Notes: a model not told the origin generated them from the sequence alone. A DNA stretch of 45,691 nt from Ureibacillus manganicus DSM 26584 (GCF_000772945.1 NZ_JPVN01000025.1:1-45691), one strand, 5' to 3'; shown: positions 1 to 11,611, numbered from the stretch's first letter. Program-made: numbers and translations.

Positions 1-10
1 ACGGTTTGAT

Positions 11-40
11 GAGGGGGTGGCCATGAAAATGGTCACCCTA
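11..40 (+). terminator. Probable terminator of a gene left of the window
   Basis: The arms gggtggcca (15-23) and tggtcaccc (30-38) pair with one G-T wobble around a tgaaaa loop. The following T content is weak (tactctatt), so termination efficiency is uncertain. It probably closes a transcription unit that lies outside the window. Confidence 0.5.
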
Positions 41-98
41 CTCTATTATGTTTATAGTTCTTATAAAAGTATACTTCGGAAACTTTTTGTTGTTAGAA

Positions 99-375
99 TT
101 TACGTGATGCTTGAGGTAAGTAATCACAATAAGTTGTTAAGAAAGCTAGATTTACGTGACAGTAGGGGTGGAAAACCACGATGAGTTGTCACGAAGGGCA
201 AGTTTACGTGAAGGGCAAGTTTACGTGACAGTAGAGGTGAAAAATCAAGATGAGTTGTCACGAAAGGCGAGTTTACGTGACAGTAGAGGTGGAAAATCAA
301 GACGAGTTGTCACGAAAGGCAGGTTTACGTGACAGTAGGGGTAGAAAACCACGATGAGATATCATGAAAAATATT
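99..375. repeat. Tandem array of 52-bp hairpin repeats
   Basis: Units begin with tttacgtga at 99, 151, 220, 272 and 324. The spacing is exactly 52 bp except between 151 and 220, where a 17-bp partial unit (203-219) is inserted. Each good unit carries cgtgaca near its start and tgtcacg near its end, so each can fold into a hairpin with a 7-10 bp stem. The first unit (99-150) and the right half of the last unit are degenerate. The array fills most of the 540 bases before the first gene, and no supported coding sequence was found there. The role is unknown; repeats that exchange by slippage or recombination are the simplest reading. Confidence 0.85.
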
Positions 376-540
376 GAAGTTGAGCACACCGCCAAAGTCC
401 GTACAATAGTTATTGTAAAGATCCTAATTTTAATACCTATTTATCTACTTTTAAGAGGTAGAAATGTCTAGCATATTGTTAATTGAACAAAGGTATTTTT
501 ACATAATTTGTAGAACCTTAAATTTGGAGGTGTTTGTATT

Positions 541-1068
541 ATGAATATTAGAAAAGCAACAAAAGATGATGCTAAAGGAATTGCAAAAGTTCATGTAGAC
601 AGTTGGAGAACAACTTATAAAGGAATTATTTCAGAGGAGTTTTTAAATAATCTGTCCTATGAACAAAGGACTGAATTGTGGATTCGAAATCTTTCCCAAA
701 CAGAAAATTATGTAATAGTGGCAGAGAATTCAGAAGGCGAAATTGTTGGTTTTGCCGTTTTCGCAAAAAGAGAAACAAATACAGTTTCTAATTCAACAGA
801 CCTTACATCCATTTACTTACTAGAGGAATATCAAGGGAAGGGCATTGGGAAAGCGTTACTTAAGGAATTATTTTCACAAATTAAGCAACAAGGCTATGAA
901 AAGGTTTTTGTTGATGTATTAGATAAAAATAAGACATGTGCATTTTATGAACATTATGGTGCGAAGTTATACAAAACCGTTCAAATTAAGATTGGTGGGA
1001 AACCATTAGTTGAAAGAATTTATGTATGGGATAATGTTGAAGCTGTGTTAGATCGATTGAACCATTGA
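541..1068 (+). CDS. GNAT family N-acetyltransferase
   Basis: A 175-residue single-domain GNAT protein, predicted to move an acetyl group from acetyl-CoA to an unknown amine. The acetyl-CoA loop is visible as QGKGIG (98-103, the Q/RxxGxG/A motif), followed by the FYEHYGA segment (135-141) typical of the C-terminal part of the fold. The start is ATG, preceded by ggaggtg at 526-532. It is a monocistronic unit closed by a strong terminator. It is not part of the conserved yaaO-to-cysK block, so it is probably an accessory insertion. The substrate cannot be read from the sequence; small-molecule, antibiotic or protein acetylation are all possible. Confidence 0.85.
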   Translation: MNIRKATKDDAKGIAKVHVDSWRTTYKGIISEEFLNNLSYEQRTELWIRNLSQTENYVIVAENSEGEIVGFAVFAKRETNTVSNSTDLTSIYLLEEYQGKGIGKALLKELFSQIKQQGYEKVFVDVLDKNKTCAFYEHYGAKLYKTVQIKIGGKPLVERIYVWDNVEAVLDRLNH

Positions 1069-1102
1069 TAGACACAAGTGAAAAATTCTAAATTAAAGTA
1101 TG

Positions 1103-1139
1103 AGGATTGAATTCAATGAATGAATTCGATCCTTTTTTA
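1103..1139 (+). terminator. Rho-independent terminator after the GNAT gene
   Basis: A 13-bp stem (1103-1115 with 1121-1133, one G-T pair) with a five-base loop, followed by a run of six T. It separates the GNAT gene from yaaO. Confidence 0.9.
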
Positions 1140-1206
1140 TAAACGAGTTTCGTTATTTACATGGTAATTAGTATAATAAGGGGAGATACTTGAACGGAGT
1201 GAGAAG

Positions 1207-2628
1207 ATGAAAAAGGAGAAGCCGCTAGTAGAAGCCTTGCAAGCCTTTGTAGAAAAAAGACCGCTATCCATGCATGTGCCAGGTCATAAAAATGGTTTAA
1301 TATCAACATTGCCTGAAGAAGTGAAAAGTATATTACCATATGATTTAACGGAGTTAACAGGATTAGACGATTTCCATCATCCAGAAGAAGCTATTTTAAA
1401 AGCGGAACAATTATTGTCAGAAACATATAATGCAGATCGAAGTTTCTTTTTAGTAAATGGTTCAACTGTAGGAAATTTAGCGATGATCTATGCCACTTGT
1501 AAACGGAATGAGAAAATCATTGTTCAAAGAAACGCACATAAATCTATCTTTCATGCACTCGAACTTGTAGGAGCAACGCCTATTTATGTGACCCCTGATT
1601 GGGATGAAAACACTCAAACCTTTAATTCGGTTTCACTTGAAACCTTAAGAGAAGCTTTACAATTACATAAGGATATAAAAGCAGTTGTACTTACTTATCC
1701 AACATATTACGGAATTACCTCAAAGGATTTGAAGGCTCAAATAGATCTATGCCATTCAATAAATATCCCAGTATTAGTAGATGAAGCCCATGGTGCACAT
1801 TTAATAGCAAGCAGTATTTTTCCAACATCAGCACTTCAGCTTGGTGCTGATGTCGTTGTCCAATCTGCACATAAAACATTACCCGCAATGACAATGTCAT
1901 CTTTTTTGCATATTAAATCTAAACTTGTTAATGTTGAGAAAGTAAATCATTATTTACGTATGTTACAGTCAAGTAGCCCATCTTATCTACTTTTAGCATC
2001 ACTAGATGATGCTAGACATTATATACAAAATTACTTAGAGATTGATGGAAATTACTATTTAAACAAAAGACAGCTCTTTGTTGATGCCTTACAAACAATC
2101 CAATCATTAGAAGTGGTTGAAGTAGATGATAGGCTAAAAATTCTATTAAGAGTAAAAGGATACACAGGTTTTCAGTTAAAAGCTGCACTTGAAGAAAAAA
2201 ATGTATATGTAGAATTAGCTGATAACAAACAAGTGTTGCTTATACTACCATTACTAAAACAGGGTCAAACATATCCCTTTGCCGAAATAAAATCCCAAAT
2301 AAAAGATGCGGTTATTGATTTAAAGAAAGTACAAAGAACTACTGAACAGAACAAGATACCTTCTTTCGAAATTACTAAAGTTGTAATGCCCGAACAATCT
2401 TTCGAACAGGTCGAGCAGTCTGAAAAGGAATGGATTCCCTATACGCACTCATTCGGTCGAATATCTGCTGGAATGATAATTCCTTATCCACCTGGTATTC
2501 CATTATTTGTGCCTGGGGAGAAAATTACAGTTTCAAAATTAAGTCAGCTAGAAGAGTTACTTATGATGGGAGCTTCATTTCAAGGGCAACATCGTTTAGA
2601 AGAAAGGCTCATCTTAGTCATAAAGTAA
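1207..2628 (+). CDS. yaaO: Orn/Lys/Arg decarboxylase family protein YaaO
   Basis: A 473-residue PLP-dependent fold-type I enzyme, close in length to B. subtilis YaaO. The N-terminal HVPGHKNG segment (23-30) is the family signature, DEAHGAH (192-198) supplies the Asp that contacts the PLP nitrogen, and SAHK (220-223) contains the Schiff-base lysine K223. The C-terminal domain includes the PYPPGIP stretch typical of the family. Family members decarboxylate ornithine, lysine or arginine; the substrate of YaaO type proteins is not settled, so arginine decarboxylase is only one option. The ribosome-binding site (ggagtgag at 1197) is moderate. tmk follows after 19 bases with a good ribosome-binding site, so the two are probably cotranscribed. 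Confidence 0.9.
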   Translation: MKKEKPLVEALQAFVEKRPLSMHVPGHKNGLISTLPEEVKSILPYDLTELTGLDDFHHPEEAILKAEQLLSETYNADRSFFLVNGSTVGNLAMIYATCKRNEKIIVQRNAHKSIFHALELVGATPIYVTPDWDENTQTFNSVSLETLREALQLHKDIKAVVLTYPTYYGITSKDLKAQIDLCHSINIPVLVDEAHGAHLIASSIFPTSALQLGADVVVQSAHKTLPAMTMSSFLHIKSKLVNVEKVNHYLRMLQSSSPSYLLLASLDDARHYIQNYLEIDGNYYLNKRQLFVDALQTIQSLEVVEVDDRLKILLRVKGYTGFQLKAALEEKNVYVELADNKQVLLILPLLKQGQTYPFAEIKSQIKDAVIDLKKVQRTTEQNKIPSFEITKVVMPEQSFEQVEQSEKEWIPYTHSFGRISAGMIIPYPPGIPLFVPGEKITVSKLSQLEELLMMGASFQGQHRLEERLILVIK

Positions 2629-2647
2629 CAATCGGAGGAATATAAAG

Positions 2648-3286
2648 ATGAAAAGAAATTTATTTATCACATTTGAAGGTCCAGAAGGAGCAGGCAAATC
2701 TACGGTCTTACAAAAGATAGTAGAAAGAATGCAAACGCAAAATATTGATGTCTTATCTACTAGGGAACCAGGTGGAATTGAAATTGCAGAAAAAATACGT
2801 GAAGTGATTTTAAACCCAGCACATACGGCAATGGATGAACGAACAGAAGCTCTATTATACGCAGCAGCAAGAAGTCAACATTTCTATGAAAAAGTGATAC
2901 CGGCACTTCACCAAGGACAACTTGTTTTATGTGACCGTTTTATAGACTCATCATTGGCGTATCAAGGACATGCACGTGGAATTGGTATTGATGAAGTTTT
3001 AGCAATTAACGAATTTGCTATTGGTAAACGTATGCCTGACTTGACAGTATTATTCGATTTAGAACCAAGCGTGGGACTAGCTCGTATACAAGCTCATAGT
3101 TCGCGTGAGGTGAATCGATTAGACGTAGAAAGTTTAGCGTTTCACAAGAGAGTAAGGGAAGGTTATCATATTGTAATGAACCGCTATCCAGATAGAATTA
3201 AACTTGTAAATGCAGACCAACATTTAGACCAAGTAGTAGAAAATGTTTGGGACATTTTAACAAACTTTCTAAATGAAAAGAAATGA
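2648..3286 (+). CDS. tmk: Thymidylate kinase
   Basis: Phosphorylates dTMP to dTDP with ATP, the last committed step to dTTP. It has 212 residues, normal for the family. The P-loop GPEGAGKST is at 11-19, and the DRF motif at 96-98 ([13 protein letters not shown]) is the dTMP-binding DR(Y/F) signature. The region around 140-155 corresponds to the lid. Start is ATG with cggaggaata upstream at a normal distance. It follows yaaO closely and keeps the conserved Bacillales order tmk-darA-yaaR-holB. Confidence 0.97.
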   Translation: MKRNLFITFEGPEGAGKSTVLQKIVERMQTQNIDVLSTREPGGIEIAEKIREVILNPAHTAMDERTEALLYAAARSQHFYEKVIPALHQGQLVLCDRFIDSSLAYQGHARGIGIDEVLAINEFAIGKRMPDLTVLFDLEPSVGLARIQAHSSREVNRLDVESLAFHKRVREGYHIVMNRYPDRIKLVNADQHLDQVVENVWDILTNFLNEKK

Positions 3287-3508
3287 GTATTCTATCTTCT
3301 TATGCTATAATAATAGCAACATTTCACTTTTCTTTTTGGATAATTTTATAAGTTTTATTTGCAATAGAAAGTAGCAATTAGGAAAGTGCACTAGTTAATT
3401 TTAAAGAAATTCCTTCATAGTTAGAACCTCTAGAGGGAATTGATTATATAATATAAAAATAGGCATTCATTGGAGTTGACACGAATTTACAAAAAACATG
3501 AGGAGTGA

Positions 3509-3844
<336 letters not shown>

Positions 3845-3925
3845 GAGCATATAACCAATTATCTTTATAAGTTACGATATAATTTCTCTAAACAAAGCGT
3901 CCAAACGAATGTGGAGGCGAAATCA

Positions 3926-4366
3926 TTGAAAATAAATCAAGATCTACGCGTAGGTTTAAACACAAATCAACACGATATTAAACATGGCAACCAAGTTGGT
4001 AATCGCTTTGGTGAGATGATTATAAAACAAGGATCAAAAATGCAACAAGAACAGCTAACAAGATTATTAGGTGATATTTCATCAGCTGGTGAACGTGTAG
4101 CTAAATCTCGAAATTTAAGAGAACTAGCTCGGTTTAAAATGCTTATTAAACGCTTCTTGCAGGAAGCTGTAAAATATGGCCTTGAAATGAAACAGTCACA
4201 CACCTGGAATCGTTATGGCGAAGGCCGACGACTAAAAGTAGTAGAGACAATTGATGAGAAATTAGTTGAACTTGCTGAGGACTTATTAAATGAAGAAAAA
4301 GAAACCATTGATTTGCTTGATAAAATTGGCGAAATCAAAGGACTATTAATTAATTTATATATGTAG
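3926..4366 (+). CDS. yaaR: Conserved DUF327 protein YaaR
   Basis: A 146-residue mostly helical protein of unknown function that is always found next to darA and holB in Bacillales. The TTG start at 3926 is chosen because ggagg (3913-3917) sits eight bases upstream. The longer GTG frame from 3911 would start inside that ribosome-binding site. The protein begins MKINQD, as in the family. It is rich in charged residues, with coiled-coil-like helices around residues 30-140. No catalytic motif is visible. A strong terminator follows directly after the stop codon. Confidence 0.9.
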   Translation: MKINQDLRVGLNTNQHDIKHGNQVGNRFGEMIIKQGSKMQQEQLTRLLGDISSAGERVAKSRNLRELARFKMLIKRFLQEAVKYGLEMKQSHTWNRYGEGRRLKVVETIDEKLVELAEDLLNEEKETIDLLDKIGEIKGLLINLYM

Positions 4367-4398
4367 CCCGTGTCTCAATGGCGACACGGGATTTTTTC
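4367..4398 (+). terminator. Terminator after yaaR
   Basis: The arms cccgtgtc (4367-4374) and gacacggg (4383-4390) pair perfectly and are followed by attttttct. The stem begins right after the yaaR stop codon. Confidence 0.92.
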
Positions 4399-4441
4399 TA
4401 AAATATGAAGAAATATCTTCTTTATAGAATTAGGTGAAAGC

Positions 4442-5446
4442 ATGATCGAAAATATCGAAAAACTAACAAAGATACAACCCGTTGTTATAAAGCAACTTCA
4501 AACAATTTATGAAAAAAATCGGACTGGACATGCGTATATATTTGATGGTGCAAAAGGGACAGGGAAAAGCGAAGTTGCAATGTTTTTTGTGAAGTTATGT
4601 TCATGTCTTAACGTGTCGAAAAATGTTCCATGTGAAACATGTAGAAATTGTAGAAGAATTGAATCTGGTAATTTCCCTAACTTACTACAGATAGAACCAG
4701 ATGGTCAGTTTATTAAAATAGACCAAATACGTGAGCTAATCCTAGGGATGACTCGAACTGGTTTTGAAGAAGGCCGTAAATTTTATATTATTCATCATGC
4801 GGACCGCTTTAATAATTCGTCAGCAAATACATTACTTAAGTTTCTAGAAGAACCAGAAGGTGAAGTAACGGCAATATTGTTAACGGAAGCCTATCAGTCA
4901 ATTTTACCTACGATCCAATCAAGATGTCAGCAAATAAAATTTGCAAATGTTCCACGCGAAATTTTAATGGAAAAAATGCAAGCAGAGGGAATATCCCTTT
5001 CAATGGCTTCAACTGTTAGCCAATTAACTAATAGTCTTGAAACAGCAATTTTTTTAGCAAATGACGAGCAGTTTGCACATGGAAGAAAAACAGTGTTAAA
5101 ATTAGTTGAAGCAATCAAAAGAAATATACATGAAGCATTATTTATTGTATATGAAGATTGGCTTCCTTCATTTAAAGAAAAAAGCGAAATTGAGCAAGCT
5201 CTCGATTTATTGCTTTTTGCATATAGAGACATCGTTGCTGTAAAAGCCGATTTGAAAAATGTACTTGTTTTTCCGGACATGTTAGCAAGTTTTAACGAAA
5301 TAGCCTTACATAGTACGTATGAACAGTTATCAAATCATATGCAAGCAATTTTGCAAGCAAGGCAAAATTTACAGCGTAATATGAATCGTACGCTTATGAT
5401 GGAGCAGCTTATGCTTAATCTGCAGGAGGGATATACATTTGTATAA
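4442..5446 (+). CDS. holB: DNA polymerase III delta-prime subunit
   Basis: Clamp-loader subunit delta-prime, a 334-residue AAA+ protein that with tau/gamma and delta opens and loads the beta clamp. Here the Walker A-like GAKGTGKS (36-43) is intact. The Zn module is visible as cysteines 53, 55, 64, 67 and 70, and LKFLEEPEG (around 130-138) matches the conserved sensor region. Start is ATG with aggtgaaag upstream. The end overlaps the next gene, ricT, by eight bases, so the two are translationally linked, as in B. subtilis. Confidence 0.95.
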   Translation: MIENIEKLTKIQPVVIKQLQTIYEKNRTGHAYIFDGAKGTGKSEVAMFFVKLCSCLNVSKNVPCETCRNCRRIESGNFPNLLQIEPDGQFIKIDQIRELILGMTRTGFEEGRKFYIIHHADRFNNSSANTLLKFLEEPEGEVTAILLTEAYQSILPTIQSRCQQIKFANVPREILMEKMQAEGISLSMASTVSQLTNSLETAIFLANDEQFAHGRKTVLKLVEAIKRNIHEALFIVYEDWLPSFKEKSEIEQALDLLLFAYRDIVAVKADLKNVLVFPDMLASFNEIALHSTYEQLSNHMQAILQARQNLQRNMNRTLMMEQLMLNLQEGYTFV

Positions 5447-6254
5447 TGTAGTAGGGGTCCGCTTTAAAAAAGCGGGTAAAATATATTACTTTGATCCTGC
5501 GGTGTATCTACTAGAAAAGGGGCAGCACGTAATAGTAGAAACAGCCCGTGGGGTTGAATTTGGAAAAGTTGTTGTTCCTATGAAGCAAGTGGGCGAAAAA
5601 GATGTTGTTTTACCATTAAAACAAGTTTTACGTCCCGCTGACGAACGTGACAAGATCCAAGTTGAAGAAAACCAGCTTGAGTCGAAACGAGCTTTTGATT
5701 TAGCGAACCAAAAAATTGTTGAACATAAATTAGATATGAAGCTTGTTGATGTAGAATATACATTTGATCGCAACAAAATAATATTCTATTTTACTGCTGA
5801 AGGTCGTGTGGATTTCCGTGAATTAGTTAAGGATTTGGCGGCGATTTTTAGAACTCGAATTGAACTACGTCAAATTGGTGTGCGTGATGAAGCAAAACTA
5901 TTAGGTGGTATAGGTCCATGTGGCCGCATGCTTTGCTGTTCAACGTTTTTGGGTGATTTCGATCCAGTATCTATTAAAATGGCTAAGGATCAGAATCTGT
6001 CATTAAACCCAACGAAGATTTCTGGAATTTGTGGCCGTTTAATGTGCTGTTTAAAATACGAAAATGATGATTATGAATCTGCCAAAGAAGGAATGCCAGA
6101 TATTGGCGAGTTGACAATGACACCAGATGGTTACGGGAAAGTAATAGGAATCAATGTCCTAGAACGTATCCTTCAAGTTTACCTAGAGGAACAAGAAAGA
6201 ACTGCGGAATACTCATTAGACGAAATACTCGACTGTGAGAAAAACTTTATATAG
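5439..6254 (+). CDS. ricT: RicT (YaaT), Y-complex stage 0 sporulation protein
   Basis: A 271-residue PSP1-domain protein. In B. subtilis it joins RicA (YmcA) and RicF (YlbF) in an iron-sulfur complex needed for RNase Y-dependent mRNA maturation, sporulation, competence and biofilm formation. Cysteines C161, C166, C167 and C198, C203, C204 (motifs PCGRMLCC and ICGRLMCC) are the probable cluster ligands. The TTG start at 5439 overlaps the holB stop, with caggaggg at 5423-5430 as ribosome-binding site. Length agrees with the family (about 275). Confidence 0.93.
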   Translation: MYNVVGVRFKKAGKIYYFDPAVYLLEKGQHVIVETARGVEFGKVVVPMKQVGEKDVVLPLKQVLRPADERDKIQVEENQLESKRAFDLANQKIVEHKLDMKLVDVEYTFDRNKIIFYFTAEGRVDFRELVKDLAAIFRTRIELRQIGVRDEAKLLGGIGPCGRMLCCSTFLGDFDPVSIKMAKDQNLSLNPTKISGICGRLMCCLKYENDDYESAKEGMPDIGELTMTPDGYGKVIGINVLERILQVYLEEQERTAEYSLDEILDCEKNFI

Positions 6255-6560
6255 GTATTAGCTACTTAGAGAATGTTGTATGGTATGGGTAAGGTAATAG
6301 CAGTGTAGAAAACTAGAAATTCTACCTATTTTGATACGAAACAAATTAACTTAGACGAATATTGTCAATTTGCGTAGTAACGTCTATGTGACCTATATAA
6401 TGTTCACTTAGATGCATTAGGTGAAGCCAATGATTTTTCTGTGGTACCTCAAGCAAACGGATGTATTTGGGCACTTTTTTCTATGCGGCAAAAGCTTGTA
6501 ACAGTTGCAAATACGCTAATGTGTATTTGATTGATTAATCTTAAATGGGGTGGGCTTTTC
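6255..6560 (+). other. Intergenic region ricT-yabA, possible decayed reading frame
   Basis: This 306-base stretch has no intact gene. One + strand frame reads through several plausible protein-like segments between stops, the longest from about 6389 to 6529 (it includes the peptide VHLDALGEANDFSVVPQ) and ending in TGA at 6527-6529. Upstream in the same frame lie stops at about 6305 and 6376-6381. The density of stops is not far from chance for AT-rich DNA, so a gene remnant is only a suggestion. No terminator or clear promoter was seen. Confidence 0.25.
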
Positions 6561-6923
6561 GTGAAGGACCGTAATTTCTTAGAATCTGTTATGGAGTTCG
6601 AACAACAGCTCGAGTCGTTACAACATCAATATAACGAACTAAAACAATTTGTTGCACATATGGTGGAAGAACATCAAACGCTTCAAACGGAAAACCTTCA
6701 CTTACGTCGGCGTTTAGAAGAACTGTTATCTCAGAACAGTGATGACACTACTAATGATCGTGATGATAAACCAGTTAAAACATTAGAAATCGGTGAAGGG
6801 TATGATAACTTAGCACGTTTATATCATGAAGGTTTCCATGTTTGTCATGTCCATTTTGGAAGTATACGAAAAGGCGAAGATTGCCTGTTCTGTTTATCAT
6901 TTTTAAACAAACAAAATAGTTAA
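6561..6923 (+). CDS. yabA: Replication initiation control protein YabA
   Basis: A negative regulator of initiation that bridges DnaA and the DnaN clamp. It has 120 residues from the GTG start at 6561, which follows tggggtgg by a normal distance; an upstream ATG would add ten residues lacking a ribosome-binding site. The N-terminal half (1-60) is a leucine-zipper-like coiled coil that tetramerises, a linker rich in D/N/T follows (60-75), and the C-terminal Zn domain starts at [16 protein letters not shown] with ligands H93, C95, H98, C108 and C111. It sits downstream of holB-ricT, as in B. subtilis. Confidence 0.95.
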   Translation: MKDRNFLESVMEFEQQLESLQHQYNELKQFVAHMVEEHQTLQTENLHLRRRLEELLSQNSDDTTNDRDDKPVKTLEIGEGYDNLARLYHEGFHVCHVHFGSIRKGEDCLFCLSFLNKQNS

Positions 6924-6938
6924 TGATGATATTAATTT

Positions 6939-6977
6939 AAAGACTGAATCCACATTTATGTGGTGTTCAGTCTTTTC
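6939..6977 (+). terminator. Terminator after yabA
   Basis: aagactgaa (6940-6948) pairs with ttcagtctt (6966-6974), with an inner ccaca/tgtgg stem, followed by a short T run. Confidence 0.85.
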
Positions 6978-7027
6978 TTAGCGTTTATATTATTGAAGCT
7001 TTTGAGTAAAGCCGCATAAGTAAATTA

Positions 7028-7061
7028 ACAACTCGGCCTATCTAGGTCGAGTTGTGTTTTT
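7028..7061 (+). terminator. Second hairpin with T run before trmN6
   Basis: A 13-bp potential stem (7028-7040 with 7043-7055, one G-T pair) closes on a very short loop and is followed by gttttt. It lies only about 32 bases before the trmN6 start, so it may be a second terminator of yabA or a leader structure of trmN6. Confidence 0.7.
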
Positions 7062-7092
7062 CTAATGATAAAGATTGGAGGAGATGTTAAAA

Positions 7093-7845
7093 ATGCAGGA
7101 GCAGTGGTTAAAGGATGATGAACGACTCGATTTTTTATTAGCAGAAGATTTACGAATTATTCAGAGCCCTTCTGTTTTTTCCTTTTCGTTAGATGCAGTC
7201 CTTTTATCTCGATTTGTTAGTATACCGTATCAGAAAGGTCAAATTGTTGATCTATGTTCGGGAAATGGTGTTATCCCATTGTTTTTAAGTGCAAGGACTA
7301 AGGCGAATATAATTGGAGTAGAGTTGCAAGAGCGGCTATATGATATGGCTGCTCGCAGTATTAAATATAACAAGTTAGAAAGCCAGATTTCCATGATTCA
7401 TGGTGATGTAAAGGAAGTTCCTCCAATGTTAGGAATTGAAAAGTATGATGTTGTCACTTGTAACCCTCCATATTTTACTGCGAATGAACTAAGTGATAAA
7501 AATACAAGTGAGCACTACGCTATTGCTCGACATGAGATTCATCTAACATTAAATGAAGCGATTGAAGCGAGTAGTAGACTATTAAAACAAGGTGGAAAAG
7601 CAGCTTTTGTCCATCGACCAGGCCGTTTACTTGATATTGTTACAGCTATGAGGGAAAATCGCATCGAGCCAAAGCGCATTCGATTTGTTTATCCGAAAGA
7701 AGGTAAAGAAGCAAACACATTATTAATAGAAGGAATAAAGGACGGTAAACCAGATTTAAAGATACTACCGCCATTGTATGTCTATAATGATCAAAATCAG
7801 TATACACAAGAAGTGAGTGAGATATTATATGGAGACAAAGGCTAA
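7093..7845 (+). CDS. trmN6: tRNA (adenine37-N6)-methyltransferase-like protein (YabB)
   Basis: A 250-residue class I SAM-dependent methyltransferase. VDLCSGNG (52-59) is the SAM-binding motif I and NPPY (124-127) is the motif of enzymes that methylate an exocyclic amino group of adenine. E. coli TrmN6 (YfiC) acts on A37 of tRNA-Val; the B. subtilis target is less certain. ATG 7093 is chosen because ggaggag (7077-7083) sits upstream; TTG 7075 would lie at the edge of that site. It overlaps yazA by 17 bases and leads the operon trmN6-yazA-rsmI. Confidence 0.9.
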   Translation: MQEQWLKDDERLDFLLAEDLRIIQSPSVFSFSLDAVLLSRFVSIPYQKGQIVDLCSGNGVIPLFLSARTKANIIGVELQERLYDMAARSIKYNKLESQISMIHGDVKEVPPMLGIEKYDVVTCNPPYFTANELSDKNTSEHYAIARHEIHLTLNEAIEASSRLLKQGGKAAFVHRPGRLLDIVTAMRENRIEPKRIRFVYPKEGKEANTLLIEGIKDGKPDLKILPPLYVYNDQNQYTQEVSEILYGDKG

Positions 7846-8089
7846 TCATTTCTTCTATGTACTTGAGTGCGCGGACAATTCCCTGTATGCGGGTTATACA
7901 AATAATTTAGAAAAACGAATTGCAACACATAATGCTGGCAAAGGTGCAAAATATACAAAACCTCGCACTCCAGTAAAATGTGTTTATTATGAAACGTTTG
8001 AAACGAAACAAGAGGCAATGAGAGCAGAATATGCATTTAAGCAATTAGGTCGACGAGATAAATTAAATTATATTGGAGGGCTAAAATGA
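7829..8089 (+). CDS. yazA: GIY-YIG domain protein YazA
   Basis: An 86-residue stand-alone GIY-YIG nuclease-like domain of the UPF0213 family. [17 protein letters not shown] (about 8-24) holds the variant FYV...YAG signature, followed by LEKRIATHN with the conserved Arg. The function of stand-alone bacterial members is not established. The ATG at 7829 is preferred; an in-frame GTG at 7817 would add four residues. It overlaps trmN6 by 17 bases, and its stop overlaps the rsmI start by four (ATGA), which indicates coupled translation. Confidence 0.88.
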   Translation: METKANHFFYVLECADNSLYAGYTNNLEKRIATHNAGKGAKYTKPRTPVKCVYYETFETKQEAMRAEYAFKQLGRRDKLNYIGGLK

Positions 8090-8958
8090 AATCGCAAAAA
8101 AGTAGTCAGCATGAACAAGGAAGTTGTCTTTACTTAGTAGCTACTCCGATAGGGAATTTGGAAGATATGACTGTTCGAGCACTACGTATATTAAAAGAAG
8201 TAGATGTTATTGCAGCGGAAGACACACGCAATACAAAAAAACTTTGTAACTATTTTGAGATTGCAACACCATTAGTTAGTTACCATGAACATAACCAAGA
8301 CCAGGGTGGAGAAAAGATTCTTCAATTTTTACGAGAAGGCAAATCTGTTGCACTAGTTAGTGATGCAGGCCTTCCATGTATTTCAGATCCTGGAGCAGAT
8401 ATAGTAGTAAAAGCAATTGAAGAAAATTTTGCTGTAGTCCCTGTACCAGGGGCAAATGCAGCTCTTACAGCTTTAATTGCTTCAGGGATTTCCCCTCAAC
8501 CATTTTATTTCTTTGGATTTTTACACCGACAAAAAAAAGAGCGTCGAAAACAATTAGAAATAATTGCTCGAAAAGAAGAAACAATTATCTTTTATGAAGC
8601 ACCGCATCGTTTAAAAGAGACTTTGAAAGATTTAGATTTAGCTTTAGGTAGTAATCGAAAAATAGTTTTAGCGAGAGAACTTACAAAAAAATTTGAAGAA
8701 TTTTTACGGGGTACAATAACTGAAGCAATCGAATGGGCAAATAATAATGAAATAAGAGGTGAATTTTGTCTAGTGATTGAGGGTAATCCAGACGGAATTC
8801 AAGAGGAAGTACAATCATATTGGGATGACATGAGTGTTGTAGAACATATCGATTACTTAATAGAAAATGAAAAACAAACGCCAAAAGATGCTATAAAAGA
8901 AGTTGCAAAGCTAAGAGAACTTAATAAAAGAGAAGTATATCAACAATATCACCAATAA
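8086..8958 (+). CDS. rsmI: 16S rRNA 2'-O-ribose C1402 methyltransferase RsmI
   Basis: Methylates the 2'-OH of C1402 in the 16S rRNA decoding centre. The 290-residue protein is of the tetrapyrrole-methylase fold: YLVATPIGNLEDMTVRALR (about 16-34) and the AEDTRNT stretch (about 44-50) are the family's SAM/substrate signatures, and VSDAGLPCISDPGA and PVPGANAAL follow. Start ATG overlaps the yazA stop; ttggagg is the ribosome-binding site. Last gene of the trmN6-yazA-rsmI operon, convergent with abrB. Confidence 0.95.
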   Translation: MKSQKSSQHEQGSCLYLVATPIGNLEDMTVRALRILKEVDVIAAEDTRNTKKLCNYFEIATPLVSYHEHNQDQGGEKILQFLREGKSVALVSDAGLPCISDPGADIVVKAIEENFAVVPVPGANAALTALIASGISPQPFYFFGFLHRQKKERRKQLEIIARKEETIIFYEAPHRLKETLKDLDLALGSNRKIVLARELTKKFEEFLRGTITEAIEWANNNEIRGEFCLVIEGNPDGIQEEVQSYWDDMSVVEHIDYLIENEKQTPKDAIKEVAKLRELNKREVYQQYHQ

Positions 8959-9008
8959 AAAAGTAAAAGCGCTAGTTACAAAGTCATTCTGTAGTAGCGC
9001 TATTTCTA
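8959..9008. terminator. Bidirectional terminator between rsmI and abrB
   Basis: The arms agcgcta (8968-8974) and tagcgct (8995-9001) pair, extended by an imperfect ttaca/tgtag segment. Read on the - strand the stem is followed by tttacttttttatt, which suits abrB. On the + strand the T tract is less regular. Confidence 0.75.
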
Positions 9009-9009
9009 T

Positions 9010-9288
9010 CTATTTTTTTAAGTGAGCTTGAATTTCTCTGATTAAAATTTCTGCACCTTCAGGACTTAAAATAAGTTTTCCATCTGCTAAGCGGAAATTT
9101 TCTTCTGATACTTCACCAGTAACAGCACATGTCATGTTTGGCATATATTTTTTAAGGATGATTCGGTCATCATCTACGTAAATTTCTAATGCGTCTTTTT
9201 CAGCAATTCCTAATGTACGTCTAAGTTCTATAGGTATTACTACGCGTCCTAATTCATCGACTTTTCGAACGATACCTGTTGATTTCAT
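9010..9288 (-). CDS. abrB: Transition-state regulator AbrB
   Basis: A global DNA-binding repressor of stationary-phase and sporulation genes. It has 92 residues, with the swapped-hairpin AbrB N-domain at 1-50 (MKSTGIVRKVDELGRVVIP, nearly identical to B. subtilis) and the C-terminal tetramerisation region with its single Cys. ATG 9288 is chosen; a longer frame would add 15 residues including the ribosome-binding site itself (aggagg, complement of 9301-9306). It is the only conserved gene on the - strand here, as in B. subtilis. Expected targets in this window include spoVG and its own promoter. Confidence 0.97.
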   Translation of the reverse strand: MKSTGIVRKVDELGRVVIPIELRRTLGIAEKDALEIYVDDDRIILKKYMPNMTCAVTGEVSEENFRLADGKLILSPEGAEILIREIQAHLKK

Positions 9289-9323
9289 ATAATCTTTTTT
9301 CCTCCTAAATTTATCTCGTAGTA

Positions 9324-9393
9324 TTCGCCACATTTCGACATTTTTTTCTATCTGTCTGAATAGTATAATACCAAGTTATACCATAAACGTCAA
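9324..9393 (-). promoter_or_regulatory. abrB sigma-A promoter with two Spo0A boxes
   Basis: On the - strand, TTGACG (9388-9393) and TATTAT (9365-9370) are separated by 17 bases. Downstream of the expected start lie TGTCGAA (9334-9340), a perfect 0A box, and TGGCGAA (9324-9330), which fits TGNCGAA, spaced by 10 bp. This matches the known arrangement by which Spo0A~P represses abrB in B. subtilis. Confidence 0.88.
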
Positions 9394-11594
<2,201 letters not shown>

Positions 11595-11611
11595 GATTTA
11601 AATACATGAAT

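Noticed and set aside
23..184. 53-residue + strand frame starting MKMVTLLYYVYSSYK before the tandem array
   Set aside because: The ribosome-binding-site-like gagggggtgg is too close to the ATG and belongs to the terminator hairpin, and the frame runs into the repeat. No family was recognised.
99..375. CRISPR array
   Set aside because: Units are contiguous with no unique spacers between them, and no cas genes are present.
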